NCBI RefSeq assembly: GCF_003363155.1
Contig: NZ_QRBE01000002.1
Location: 453,795-517,794 of the forward strand
DNA length: 64,000 bases
DNA from: Dyella monticola
Lineage (GTDB): Bacteria > Pseudomonadota > Gammaproteobacteria > Xanthomonadales > Rhodanobacteraceae
Direction of reading: 5' to 3'
Position numbers and translations under genes: made by a program. Shown here one piece after another: positions 1 through 7,910 of this stretch; positions within the stretch are counted from its first letter, which is position 1; every line of letters begins with the position of its first letter. The notes under the pieces are model-generated. The model was not told the origin of the DNA. It was given only the letters and a program-made list of their open reading frames with translations, and did no database searches.

Positions 1-513
1 GGGAGCGCATTCACATTTTCTTGACTCCCATTATTTTCCCAATGCGAGGACATTGCGTCTTAAATCGAGGCAACAGATGTGTTTGCGCCAGGCACTACAC
101 ATGCGCCATTTAGCGGCAATCGGTGCGTGCTCACGGCCCTCGGCAACGTGTTGGGAATGCTTGCTATCGCACTGGCCGGCGCACCTGCCGATGCCGTTTA
201 TCGCGAACGATTGCTTGTCGCAGTCAGCAACCTGTTTTCCGTTTTCACCTCTGCGCTATGGCGTGTTTCATCCGCAGCGCCGATGGCGGTCTTTTGCAAA
301 TCGCCATGACGTTGACGAATGCCATGTTGGGGCGCGATCTCATGGGATCTGTAGTGCACTACGTGGACATGAACGCGTCCGACTCGACGATGGTGTGAAC
401 TGACGAAGCTGCCAATCACCGCGAACATGCACCACCGATCTGAACCATTTCGCAGACTGCGCATCGAGCGCACAAAAAAAGCGCCTGCAAGGCGCTTTTT
501 TCAACATCCGCAT
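1..513. other. Left edge, no recognisable gene
   Basis: No gene I recognise lies between the window edge and the tRNA-Cys. Three short overlapping plus-strand reading frames (76-116 codons) are open here, one with a hydrophobic stretch, but none resembles a family I know and they overlap one another in different frames. The 3' end of this stretch (474-501) is the terminator of the tRNA genes. It may be a decayed gene or the flank of something outside the window. Confidence 0.4.
474..501 (-). terminator. Rho-independent terminator after tRNA-Cys
   Basis: A GCGCC/GGCGC stem with a 5-nt loop is flanked by A-runs on the left and T-runs on the right, so it can work in both directions. On the minus strand it lies about 13 nt beyond the tRNA-Cys 3' end and ends in a seven-T run, which suits termination of the tRNA transcript. 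Confidence 0.75.
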
Positions 514-587
514 TGGAGGCCAGGGTCGGAATCGAACCGGCGTACACGGCTTTGCAGGCCGCTGCATGACCACTCTGCCACCTGGCC
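514..587 (-). tRNA. tRNA-Cys (GCA)
   Basis: Reading the minus strand gives a complete 74-nt cloverleaf. The acceptor arm GGCCAGG pairs with CCTGGCC, the anticodon loop is CTGCAAA with anticodon GCA, the T-loop is GTTCGATTCC, the discriminator base is U (usual for Cys) and the CCA end is encoded. It lies 80 nt downstream of a tRNA-Gly on the same strand. This matches the tRNA-Gly then tRNA-Cys order found after pgsA in many gammaproteobacteria, although here pgsA is 13 kb away. Confidence 0.97.
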
Positions 588-634
588 AATGCGTGAACCA
601 CAACCATAGCAGGTCAAGGTTCGCTTTAAAAAAC

Positions 635-658
635 AAAACCTCGGCTCACCGAGGTTTT
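635..658 (-). terminator. Hairpin between tRNA-Gly and tRNA-Cys
   Basis: AAAACCTCGG pairs perfectly with CCGAGGTTTT around a CTCA loop, and the minus-strand continuation is T-rich (GTTTTGTTTTTT when read through). It can act as a terminator or processing signal between the two tRNAs. Confidence 0.6.
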
Positions 659-667
659 GCTTGAAAC

Positions 668-752
<85 letters not shown>

Positions 753-854
753 TGTAACTATAGCAGAATCGGCTTTGATGTGAATAGCCTGGGGTATCTT
801 CTTTATCTGAATCTAACGAACCCGCATGGCCAGGAAGCAGCCATGCACGTTCGC

Positions 855-1637
855 TCACCCTTCCGACGGCAACGCGTCCATTTTGGCAGTGAGGCCGGAT
901 ACCGCGCGGTACACGCGTGGTGGCATGCCTACGGTCGCCTTGAACTGTCGCGCGAATGCGCTCTGATCGATAAATCCACAGGCCATGCTGATCGAAGCCA
1001 CTGTTTGGTCGGTCCGCAACAGGCGCATTGCCGCCTCAATGCGCAGCTTGGTCAGCACCTGCTGTGGCGTGAGTTGGAACACGCGGCGGAAATGACGCTC
1101 CAGTTGTGCAATGGAAAGCCCGGCCTGTTCCGCCAGCGCTTGCACGCGAATCGCTTCGGCGTAGTTCTCTTGCATATAGGCGAGTACACGCTTGAGCCGG
1201 TCGTAGACAGGATGCTTGCCGTCTGGAAGGCCTAAATCGCGCGATATGCCGATCACCCCCCGGATCTTGCCGCGCGACACCAACGGCCGCTTGCACGTGA
1301 GGCACCAGCCAGGAGCGCGGTTGGCGAAGATATGCACTTCGAGCTGGTTCTCGATCACCTCGCCGGTCACCACGCGTCGGTCCTGCGCCGCATAAGAGCC
1401 ACCCATCGCAGCGGGGAAAAGTTCGGTGACCGATTTGCCGATGATGTCGCTGCGTTGTTTCAACCCCAGCCGACGCACCAAGGTGAGATTGGCGTGCGTG
1501 TACCGGCCTGCGGTGTCCTTGACGAAGAACACCACATCCGGCAATGCATCGAACAAGGATTCCAGTTCATCGGCAGAAATCTTCATGGGATAAATGTTGC
1601 GACGCAACGTCGCCGTGCCTGCAGTGCCTCGATTCAA
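855..1637 (-). CDS. PAS-AraC transcriptional regulator, probable LhpR
   Basis: A 260-residue regulator. About residues 25-135 form a PAS sensor fold (LFDALPDVVFFVKD at the start), and about residues 150-245 form an AraC/XylS double helix-turn-helix (VQALAEQAGLSIAQLERHFRR, then IASISMACGFIDQSAFARQFK-type second helix). It is transcribed away from the hydroxyproline operon across a 160-bp gap, so it is the likely activator of that operon. Known lhp loci in Pseudomonas also carry an AraC-type regulator, LhpR. The listed start is TTG with a GGGAG ribosome site just upstream. An ATG at 1586 (MKISADE) is an alternative with a weaker site. Ligand is unknown; hydroxyproline or a pyrroline intermediate is inferred. 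Confidence 0.85.
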   Translation of the reverse strand: MNRGTAGTATLRRNIYPMKISADELESLFDALPDVVFFVKDTAGRYTHANLTLVRRLGLKQRSDIIGKSVTELFPAAMGGSYAAQDRRVVTGEVIENQLEVHIFANRAPGWCLTCKRPLVSRGKIRGVIGISRDLGLPDGKHPVYDRLKRVLAYMQENYAEAIRVQALAEQAGLSIAQLERHFRRVFQLTPQQVLTKLRIEAAMRLLRTDQTVASISMACGFIDQSAFARQFKATVGMPPRVYRAVSGLTAKMDALPSEG

Positions 1638-1708
1638 ACGCTCCCGGGCGGCCTAATCAAGCGCTTTTTGCTCAATCTCGGCACATAAGCACACTCTCTG
1701 GGGCCGCG

Positions 1709-1736
1709 GCAAATTCATACCGACTATGCCAAATTC
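1709..1736. promoter_or_regulatory. Candidate AraC-type operator (two direct repeats)
   Basis: The segment GCAAATTC at 1709 and CCAAATTC at 1729 repeat in the same orientation with 20 bp between equivalent bases, about two helical turns. They lie in the gap between the PAS-AraC gene and the epimerase gene. AraC-family activators often bind such direct repeats. Binding by this regulator is inferred. Confidence 0.4.
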
Positions 1737-1740
1737 CGCA

Positions 1741-1751
1741 TGCACGGGCCC
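1741..1751. promoter_or_regulatory. 11-bp motif TGCACGGGCCC, copy in the lhp promoter
   Basis: The 11-mer TGCACGGGCCC lies 47 bp upstream of the epimerase start. The same 11-mer recurs at 11458-11468, in front of the GH127 gene, where an inverted copy also exists at 11398. Possible shared operator for the two ends of the island. Confidence 0.4.
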
Positions 1752-1797
1752 CAAGCCTTTCTAGACGCTTGCCGGAGGCGAAGACGAAGATGGCCGC

Positions 1798-2742
1798 ATG
1801 CCTACTCTCGACTTCATCGACTCCCACACCGGCGGAGAACCCACCCGGGTTGTGCTGTCCGGCTTCCCCGATCTAGGTAGCGGCCCGCTGGCCGAACGCC
1901 GTGAACTGTTCCGCGACCGCTACGACCACTGGCGCCAGGCGATCGCCTGCGAGCCGCGCGGCTCGGACACCATGGTGGGTGCTCTATTGCAGCCGCCGGT
2001 TGATCCCACCGCATGCGCGGGCGTGATCTATTTCAACAATGTGAGCTACCTGGGCATGTGCGGCCACGGCACCATCGGCCTGATCCGCACCCTGCATTAC
2101 CTCGGACGCATTGCACCCGGCAGGCATCGGTTGGAAACCCCGGTGGGCATGGTCGGCATCGAGCTGCATGGCGATGGCCGCGTATCCATCGACAACGTGG
2201 AAAGCTACCGTCACGCGAAAGACGTCGTGCTGCAAGTACCAGGCTATGGCGAGATCAAGGGCGATATCGCCTGGGGCGGCAACTGGTTCTTCATCACCAA
2301 CGACAGCCCCCTGCCACTCACCCTCTCCAACCAGCGCGCGCTGACGCATTACACCCAAGCCATTCGCCTGGCGCTGGAGGCGGCGAATGTCAGCGGCGCC
2401 GATGGCGGCGAGATCGACCATATCGAGATCAATGGCCCGTCCACGCAAGCCCATACCGATGCGCGCAACTTCGTGCTGTGTCCCGGCCTCGCCTACGATC
2501 GTTCGCCATGCGGCACCGGCACCAGCGCCAAGGTGGCTTGCCTGGCTGTCGATGGCAAGCTTGCGCCCGGCCAGGTATGGCGGCAGGCCGGCATACTCGA
2601 CAGCGTGTTCGAGGCGCAGTACACCCCCGGAACGCGAGGCGTGCTGCCCCGTATTACCGGCAGCGCGCACGTCACGGCACAGGGGCAGCTGTTGATCGAT
2701 GATGGCAACGATCCGCTGGCATGGGGTATCGGCAGCACGTGA
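1798..2742 (+). CDS. lhpA: 4-hydroxyproline 2-epimerase (proline racemase family)
   Basis: Cytoplasmic, cofactor-free epimerase that converts trans-4-hydroxy-L-proline to cis-4-hydroxy-D-proline, the first step of hydroxyproline catabolism. The 314-residue length fits the family. Both catalytic cysteines are present: Cys88 in MCGHGTIG and Cys238 in [10 protein letters not shown]. That pair separates epimerases and racemases from the 3-hydroxyproline dehydratases, which have Thr or Ser at one position. The clustered dehydrogenase, deaminase and semialdehyde dehydrogenase favour hydroxyproline over proline as substrate. The start ATG follows a GGAGG about 20 nt away, so the ribosome site is not ideal. 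The stop overlaps the GTG start of the next gene. LhpA is the Pseudomonas aeruginosa name. Confidence 0.93.
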   Translation: MPTLDFIDSHTGGEPTRVVLSGFPDLGSGPLAERRELFRDRYDHWRQAIACEPRGSDTMVGALLQPPVDPTACAGVIYFNNVSYLGMCGHGTIGLIRTLHYLGRIAPGRHRLETPVGMVGIELHGDGRVSIDNVESYRHAKDVVLQVPGYGEIKGDIAWGGNWFFITNDSPLPLTLSNQRALTHYTQAIRLALEAANVSGADGGEIDHIEINGPSTQAHTDARNFVLCPGLAYDRSPCGTGTSAKVACLAVDGKLAPGQVWRQAGILDSVFEAQYTPGTRGVLPRITGSAHVTAQGQLLIDDGNDPLAWGIGST

Positions 2743-3836
2743 AGAGTTACGACCTCATCATCGCAGGCGCCGGCATCATCGGCACCGCCTGCGCGGATTA
2801 CGCCAGTCAGGAAGGCCTGCGTGTGGTGATCGTCGAACCCGGCGCGATCGGCGGCGGTGCCACCGCGGCGGCCATGGGCCATCTGGTGGCCATGGACGAC
2901 GATCGGGCAGAACTCGCGCTGGCGCATTACTCGTTGCAGCTATGGGAAAGCTATACCGGCATCGCGCAGATCGAGTACAGCCGCTGCGGCACGCTGTGGG
3001 TCGCCGCCAATGAAGCGGACTATGCGCGCATTCCCCAAAAGCTGGCACGTCTGGCGTCGTTCGGCGTGCAGGCCGAACGAGTGGAGCGCGAACAGCTATA
3101 CCGGCTCGAGCCCACATTGAAACCCGGCTTGCACGGCGGCATGCGCGTGCCGCGCGAAGCGGTGGTGTATCCCCCGGGCATGGCGCGCTATCTGCTGGAC
3201 TGTGCATGTGCGCGTGGCGTGGAGCTGTTGCGCGACCGCGTGGATGTGATGACCGATGATGGCGTGCGTTTGTCCGACGGCACGCAACTGCGTGGCGCCG
3301 TGTTGGTTGCCACGGGCTGCGCCCTACCCCAATTGCTACCGCAACTGCCGCTACGCGCGCGCAAAGGTCATCTGGTCATCACCGATCGCTATCCCGGCCT
3401 GGTGCACCACCAATTGGTGGAGCTAGGTTATGCAGAAAGCGCGCACGGCGATGCCGATAGCAGCGTGGCGTTCAATGTGCAGCCGCGCCCCACTGGACAG
3501 ATTCTGATCGGCTCCTCGCGCGAATACGGTAGCGATACACCGCAAGTGTCGATGCCGATAGTGCGGCGCATGCTCGAACGTGCCTTCAACTATCTGCCTG
3601 CACTACGCCAGCTGGAAGCCCTGCGCATCTGGACCGGCTTTCGCCCGGTCAGCGTGGATGGCCTGCCTTATCTGGGCCGCGTGCCCGACCGGCCCAACAC
3701 ATGGGTAGCCGCCGGTCACGAAGGCCTGGGCATCACCACCTCGCTGGGCAGCGCGCGGCTGGTGATCGATCAATGGCTGGGACGGTCCACAGCGATCGAT
3801 TCACGCCCTTACGATCCGGCGCGCGTGGCGACATGA
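2739..3836 (+). CDS. lhpB: D-hydroxyproline dehydrogenase, FAD (DadA-like) subunit
   Basis: A DAO-family flavoprotein of about 365 residues, expected to oxidise cis-4-hydroxy-D-proline to pyrroline-4-hydroxy-2-carboxylate. The N-terminus has the FAD dinucleotide fold IIAGAGIIG, and the C-terminus has the family signature [14 protein letters not shown] with GHEGLGIT. I place the start at GTG 2739, which overlaps the epimerase stop (GTGA); ATG 2721 is possible but reaches further into the epimerase gene. The two following genes encode an Fe-S subunit and a second flavin subunit, as in the heteromeric D-hydroxyproline dehydrogenases. Electrons probably pass to the respiratory chain rather than to oxygen, which is inference. 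Confidence 0.88.
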   Translation: MKSYDLIIAGAGIIGTACADYASQEGLRVVIVEPGAIGGGATAAAMGHLVAMDDDRAELALAHYSLQLWESYTGIAQIEYSRCGTLWVAANEADYARIPQKLARLASFGVQAERVEREQLYRLEPTLKPGLHGGMRVPREAVVYPPGMARYLLDCACARGVELLRDRVDVMTDDGVRLSDGTQLRGAVLVATGCALPQLLPQLPLRARKGHLVITDRYPGLVHHQLVELGYAESAHGDADSSVAFNVQPRPTGQILIGSSREYGSDTPQVSMPIVRRMLERAFNYLPALRQLEALRIWTGFRPVSVDGLPYLGRVPDRPNTWVAAGHEGLGITTSLGSARLVIDQWLGRSTAIDSRPYDPARVAT

Positions 3837-4081
3837 GTGCATTGTCGCTACGCATCCAGATCGACGGTGAGACGATCAGCGTGCCTGCCGGAATCTCCGT
3901 GGCTGCAGCGATCGCGCGGCTTCCGCGCGCGTTTCGCCGCTCCGTGAGCGGACAGGCGCGCGCACCGTTCTGTGGCATGGGCATCTGTTTCGAGTGCCGC
4001 GTACGTATTGATGGCGTGGCACAACAGCGCGCGTGCATGGTGCCGGTGCGCGACGGCATGCAGGTGGCGACCGATGGCTGA
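3833..4081 (+). CDS. Small [2Fe-2S] subunit of D-hydroxyproline dehydrogenase
   Basis: An 82-residue ferredoxin-like protein (Fer2_4 / HcnA type). Cys47, Cys52, Cys55 and Cys68 form a C-x4-C-x2-C-x12-C plant-type [2Fe-2S] set (FCGMGICFEC and then ACM). It starts at an ATG overlapping the stop of the DadA-like gene (ATGA) and ends 8 bp inside the next gene, so the three subunits should be translated together. It would pass electrons between the two flavin subunits of the complex. Confidence 0.88.
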   Translation: MSALSLRIQIDGETISVPAGISVAAAIARLPRAFRRSVSGQARAPFCGMGICFECRVRIDGVAQQRACMVPVRDGMQVATDG

Positions 4082-5363
4082 GCATTACGACGTCGTCATC
4101 GTCGGCGCCGGGCCGGCCGGACTGGCTGCCACCGAAGCGGCACTCGCTAACGGTGCACGCGTGGCATGCCTCGATGCGCATGCCAATCTCGGCGGACAAG
4201 TGTGGCGTAAGGACAGCGCACACGGTTGGCCGCGTCGCGCACGGCGCATCATCAACACGCTGCTTGCACATCCAGCGATGACGTGGCTGCCGCAGACGCA
4301 GGTGATTGCCGCGGATGCGGGCGAACTGCTGCTGCAGGATGAAAAGCACGCACTGCACATCAGCCACAACGCACTGATAATTGCCACCGGCGCACGCGAA
4401 CTGCTGCTGCCCTTCCCCGGCTGGACGTTGCCCGGCGTGACGGGTGCTGCCGGCTTGCAGGCACTCTCCAAACAAGGCTGGCCCCTGACCGGGCGACGTG
4501 TGGCGATCGCCGGCAGCGGCCCTTTATTGTTGGCTGCGGCCGTTACCGCCAGGCGGCATGGCGCCCGCGTGCTGGGTATTTACGAACAAGCAAGCGAAGC
4601 TGCCGTGCGTGATTTTGCGCGCACGCTGTGGCGTTGGCCCGGCAAAGCATGGCAGGCAGCCATGCTGCGCAGTCAGTTGGCAGACATCCCCTATCGTTGC
4701 GGCAGTGTCGTGACGCGCGCAAAAGGTGACGGTGCGTTGCAGTCGATCGACATCGACGGACCTCACGGCACGCAACGGCTCGAATGCGACCAGCTCGCCG
4801 TGGGCTACGGCCTGGTGCCTAACGTGGAACTCGCGCAGATGCTCGGTTGCGCATTGAGGCAAGAAGGCGCACATCCCTGCGTCAACGTCGACGCATTGCA
4901 GCGCACGGATAAGAGCGGTGTTTACGCGGCCGGCGAAGCGTGCGGTATCGGCGGGCGCGAGTGCGCATGGTTCGAAGGCCGCATTGCGGGTCTCGCCGCA
5001 ACCGGCGCGTCGGTCGGCGCCACCTTACTCAAACAGCAACAGCACGCGCGTGCATTCGCCGCCACATTGCACCAACACTTCAAGCTCGATCCATACGTCC
5101 ACAATCTCGCAATGCCAGATACGCTGATCTGCCGCTGCGAAGACGTACCGTTGCGCGCGTTGGACGGCTACGACGATGCGCGCAGCGCAAAGCTCGCCAC
5201 ACGCTGTGGCATGGGCGCATGCCAAGGCCGCATCTGCGGCACCGCGCTGGCCGAACTCGGCCGTTTTGCGCGCAGCGGGCAACGTCCGCCCTTGTTCCCA
5301 GCCCGGCTTTCCACGCTGGGCGAGATTTCCTCTCTCTCCGATACCGAAGGATTCGTTTCATGA
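4074..5363 (+). CDS. Large FAD/NAD(P)-binding subunit of D-hydroxyproline dehydrogenase
   Basis: A 429-residue pyridine nucleotide-disulfide-type flavoprotein (HcnB / opine oxidase subunit A type). An FAD-binding motif VIVGAGPAG lies near residue 8, a second Rossmann motif AIAGSGPLL is in the middle, and a C-terminal BFD-like [2Fe-2S] site is formed by Cys353, Cys355, Cys378 and Cys383. The start ATG lies 8 bp upstream of the previous stop. Together with its two neighbours it makes a flavin/Fe-S relay. Related complexes oxidise opines or glycine, but the surrounding pathway points to D-hydroxyproline. Confidence 0.88.
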   Translation: MAEHYDVVIVGAGPAGLAATEAALANGARVACLDAHANLGGQVWRKDSAHGWPRRARRIINTLLAHPAMTWLPQTQVIAADAGELLLQDEKHALHISHNALIIATGARELLLPFPGWTLPGVTGAAGLQALSKQGWPLTGRRVAIAGSGPLLLAAAVTARRHGARVLGIYEQASEAAVRDFARTLWRWPGKAWQAAMLRSQLADIPYRCGSVVTRAKGDGALQSIDIDGPHGTQRLECDQLAVGYGLVPNVELAQMLGCALRQEGAHPCVNVDALQRTDKSGVYAAGEACGIGGRECAWFEGRIAGLAATGASVGATLLKQQQHARAFAATLHQHFKLDPYVHNLAMPDTLICRCEDVPLRALDGYDDARSAKLATRCGMGACQGRICGTALAELGRFARSGQRPPLFPARLSTLGEISSLSDTEGFVS

Positions 5364-6268
5364 GTCATACGACTTCGATGTGGCACGGCGTACTGCCCGC
5401 CATCACCACGCCCTTTACCGCCGACGACCAGGTCGATCATGCTTTTCTCGCGCAGCATGCGCAGCACATGATCGATACCGGTTGCCGAGGCATCGTGCCA
5501 TTGGGGTCGCTGGGTGAAGCGGCCACGCTGAGCTTCGATGAAAAACTCGATATCTTGCGCACGCTGGTGCAGGCGTTGAAGGGTCGCGCGCCGGTGATTG
5601 CGGGCATCGCTGCATTATCCACGCGCGAAGCCATGAAACTCGCCAAAGAAGCCAAGGCATTGGGTTGCGGCGGCCTGATGGTGCTACCGCCCTATGTGTA
5701 CTCCACCGACTGGCGCGAAATGGGCGCGCACGTGCGCGCAGTGATCGGCACCACCGATCTGCCATGCATGCTCTACAACAATCCCGTGGCATACAAAACC
5801 GATTTCACCCCAGCGCACATCGCCGAACTCGCCGCCGAATTCCCGAATCTGCAGGCGGTGAAAGAATCCTCTGCCGACGTGCGTCGCTTCGCCGGCATTC
5901 GCGCGTTGCTGGGTGATCGCCTGCAACTGTTGGTGGGTATGGACGATGCCATTGTCGAAGGTGTGGCGATGGGCGCCGTTGGCTGGATCGCGGGTCTGGT
6001 CAATGCCTATCCCAAAGAATCGGTAAAACTGTTCGAGTTGGCGCGCGACGGCGGTCCGAAAGCGGCCGAGGCATTGTACAAATGGTTTCTGCCGCTGTTG
6101 CGCCTGGATACCGTGCCGACCTTTGTGCAGCTCATCAAGCTGGTGCAGGAAAAAACGAACATGGGCAGTGAGCGCGTTCGCGCACCACGCCTGCCTGTAG
6201 CTGGCACCGAACGCGAGCAGGCGTTGAAGATTATCGATCACGCTATCGCCACCAAGCCGGCTATTTGA
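5360..6268 (+). CDS. Pyrroline-4-hydroxy-2-carboxylate deaminase (DapA family)
   Basis: A 302-residue class I aldolase-fold protein of the DapA/NAL superfamily. The Schiff-base lysine is Lys168 (AVKESS) and the conserved tyrosine is Tyr139 in YNNP. In hydroxyproline loci this family deaminates and dehydrates pyrroline-4-hydroxy-2-carboxylate to 2-oxoglutarate semialdehyde (LhpC in Pseudomonas). It is not the lysine-pathway DapA, judging by context. The start ATG overlaps the preceding stop (ATGA), so the operon from the epimerase to here has no gaps. Confidence 0.9.
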   Translation: MSHTTSMWHGVLPAITTPFTADDQVDHAFLAQHAQHMIDTGCRGIVPLGSLGEAATLSFDEKLDILRTLVQALKGRAPVIAGIAALSTREAMKLAKEAKALGCGGLMVLPPYVYSTDWREMGAHVRAVIGTTDLPCMLYNNPVAYKTDFTPAHIAELAAEFPNLQAVKESSADVRRFAGIRALLGDRLQLLVGMDDAIVEGVAMGAVGWIAGLVNAYPKESVKLFELARDGGPKAAEALYKWFLPLLRLDTVPTFVQLIKLVQEKTNMGSERVRAPRLPVAGTEREQALKIIDHAIATKPAI

Positions 6269-6281
6269 GTTGAGGTTAGCC

Positions 6282-7859
6282 ATGACTACGCTTGAGCAAG
6301 TATTGATAGGTGGAAGCTGGCGCGCGTCGCTGGATGCACAAGGCAGTTTCCGTGCGGAGAATCCTGGCCGTGCCGAAGCGATCGGTCCCGCCTTTCCTAT
6401 CAACGGTGCTGGCGATATCGAGGCAGCGATGCAGGCGGCGATCGACGTCGTCGATACGTTGGTTGCAACACCACCGATACGCATCGCCGAATTCCTGGAA
6501 CGTTATGCCGCTGCAATCGAAGCTGACGCCGATCAACTGGTAGCGTTGGCGCATGCAGAAACCGCGTTGCCAGCCGAACCGCGCTTGCGCACGGTAGAAC
6601 TGCCGCGTACCAGTCATCAATTGCGACTGGCAGCCAAGGCGGTCCGCACGTATGCGTGGACCGATCCGGTGATCGACACGCACGGCGGCCTCCGCTCACA
6701 CCGCGCGCCCCTTGGCAAGCCTGTACTGGTCATGGGCCCGAACAACTTTCCGTTTGCGTTCAATGCGATCGCCGGAAGTGATTTTGCCTCCGCGATTGCA
6801 GCGCGAAATCCGGTCATCACCAAAGCGCATCCGCTGCATCCGGCTACCAGTCAACGGCTGGCGCAGCTTGCGCACGCGTCGTTGCTCGAAGCGGGCCTGC
6901 CCGCTGCCACAGTGCAGATGTTGTATCACTTCGACAACGCGCTCGGCCTGAAATGGGCCGGCGATGCGCGGCTTGGTGCCATCGGCTTCACGGGCAGTCG
7001 CGCGGGAGGGCTGGCACTGAAGGCTGCTGCCGATAAGGCGGGGGTGCCCATCTACGCGGAGCTTTCCAGCGTAAACCCGGTGTTTCTGCTACCGGGCGTG
7101 CTGGCAGAACGCGGTGAGGCGCTGGCGCAGGAGTTCTTCGCATCATGCACCATGGGCAGCGGTCAGTTCTGCACCAATCCTGGCGTGGTGATCGTGCCTC
7201 GCGGCGAACACGGCGATGCGTTCGTCGCCACAGCCACGCGATTGTTTGCCCAAGCCAAACCGCAGGTGCTGTTCTCACGCGGGGTGCAGGAGAACCTGGC
7301 GCATGCGGTCACTGGTCTGCGCAATGCCGGCGCTGACGTGCTCTCGGGTGGCCATGCCGGCGAAGGTTATTTCTTTGAGCCGACTTTACTTGGCGTGGAC
7401 GGTGACGTGTTCTTGAAGCATGCAGCACTGCAAGCCGAAGCGTTCGGCCCGGTGAGCTTGATCGTGCGCGCAAACGATGCGGCGCACATGCAACGCATTG
7501 CTGCATCGTTCGAGGGCAATCTCACCGGTACGCTTTACCGCGCCGCCGATGGTAGTGACGATGCCGCATGGCACCGCGTGGCGTCAACGCTGCGTCACAA
7601 GGTTGGTCGTCTGATCGCCAACAAGATGCCAACGGGTGTGGCGGTAAGTGCGGCGATGAATCATGGCGGCCCCTACCCGAGTACAAGCCACGCGAGTTTT
7701 ACCGCCGTGGGCATGCCGGCAGCCATTCGGCGCTTCACCGCACTGCACAGCTACGACAACGTACCTGAAACCCTGCTCCCCGCGGAATTGCGCAACCACA
7801 ACCCCGGTGACGTGCAGCGGCTGGTGGATGGATGCTGGACGGATGGGAGCATCACTTAG
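6282..7859 (+). CDS. 2,5-dioxovalerate (ketoglutarate semialdehyde) dehydrogenase
   Basis: A 525-residue aldehyde dehydrogenase that oxidises 2-oxoglutarate semialdehyde to 2-oxoglutarate, completing hydroxyproline breakdown into the TCA cycle. The catalytic cysteine is Cys297 (GQFCTNPG) and the activating glutamate is Glu260 (AELSSVNP); the cofactor loop FTGSRAGG is present. The ELSSVNP and SAAMNHGG-PYP-type segments are typical of the dioxovalerate branch. I use ATG 6282 with GAGG just upstream rather than a TTG at 6270. It follows the deaminase by 13 nt. Confidence 0.92.
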   Translation: MTTLEQVLIGGSWRASLDAQGSFRAENPGRAEAIGPAFPINGAGDIEAAMQAAIDVVDTLVATPPIRIAEFLERYAAAIEADADQLVALAHAETALPAEPRLRTVELPRTSHQLRLAAKAVRTYAWTDPVIDTHGGLRSHRAPLGKPVLVMGPNNFPFAFNAIAGSDFASAIAARNPVITKAHPLHPATSQRLAQLAHASLLEAGLPAATVQMLYHFDNALGLKWAGDARLGAIGFTGSRAGGLALKAAADKAGVPIYAELSSVNPVFLLPGVLAERGEALAQEFFASCTMGSGQFCTNPGVVIVPRGEHGDAFVATATRLFAQAKPQVLFSRGVQENLAHAVTGLRNAGADVLSGGHAGEGYFFEPTLLGVDGDVFLKHAALQAEAFGPVSLIVRANDAAHMQRIAASFEGNLTGTLYRAADGSDDAAWHRVASTLRHKVGRLIANKMPTGVAVSAAMNHGGPYPSTSHASFTAVGMPAAIRRFTALHSYDNVPETLLPAELRNHNPGDVQRLVDGCWTDGSIT

Positions 7860-7910
7860 TCGCCGCCGGTCGCGACAAGGGGTGATCTTGCAAACGATTT
7901 ACGCGGAGGA

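Noticed and set aside
1798-2742. Epimerase gene as proline racemase or 3-hydroxyproline dehydratase
   Set aside because: Both catalytic positions are Cys, excluding the dehydratase, and the adjacent genes form the 4-hydroxyproline pathway rather than proline metabolism.
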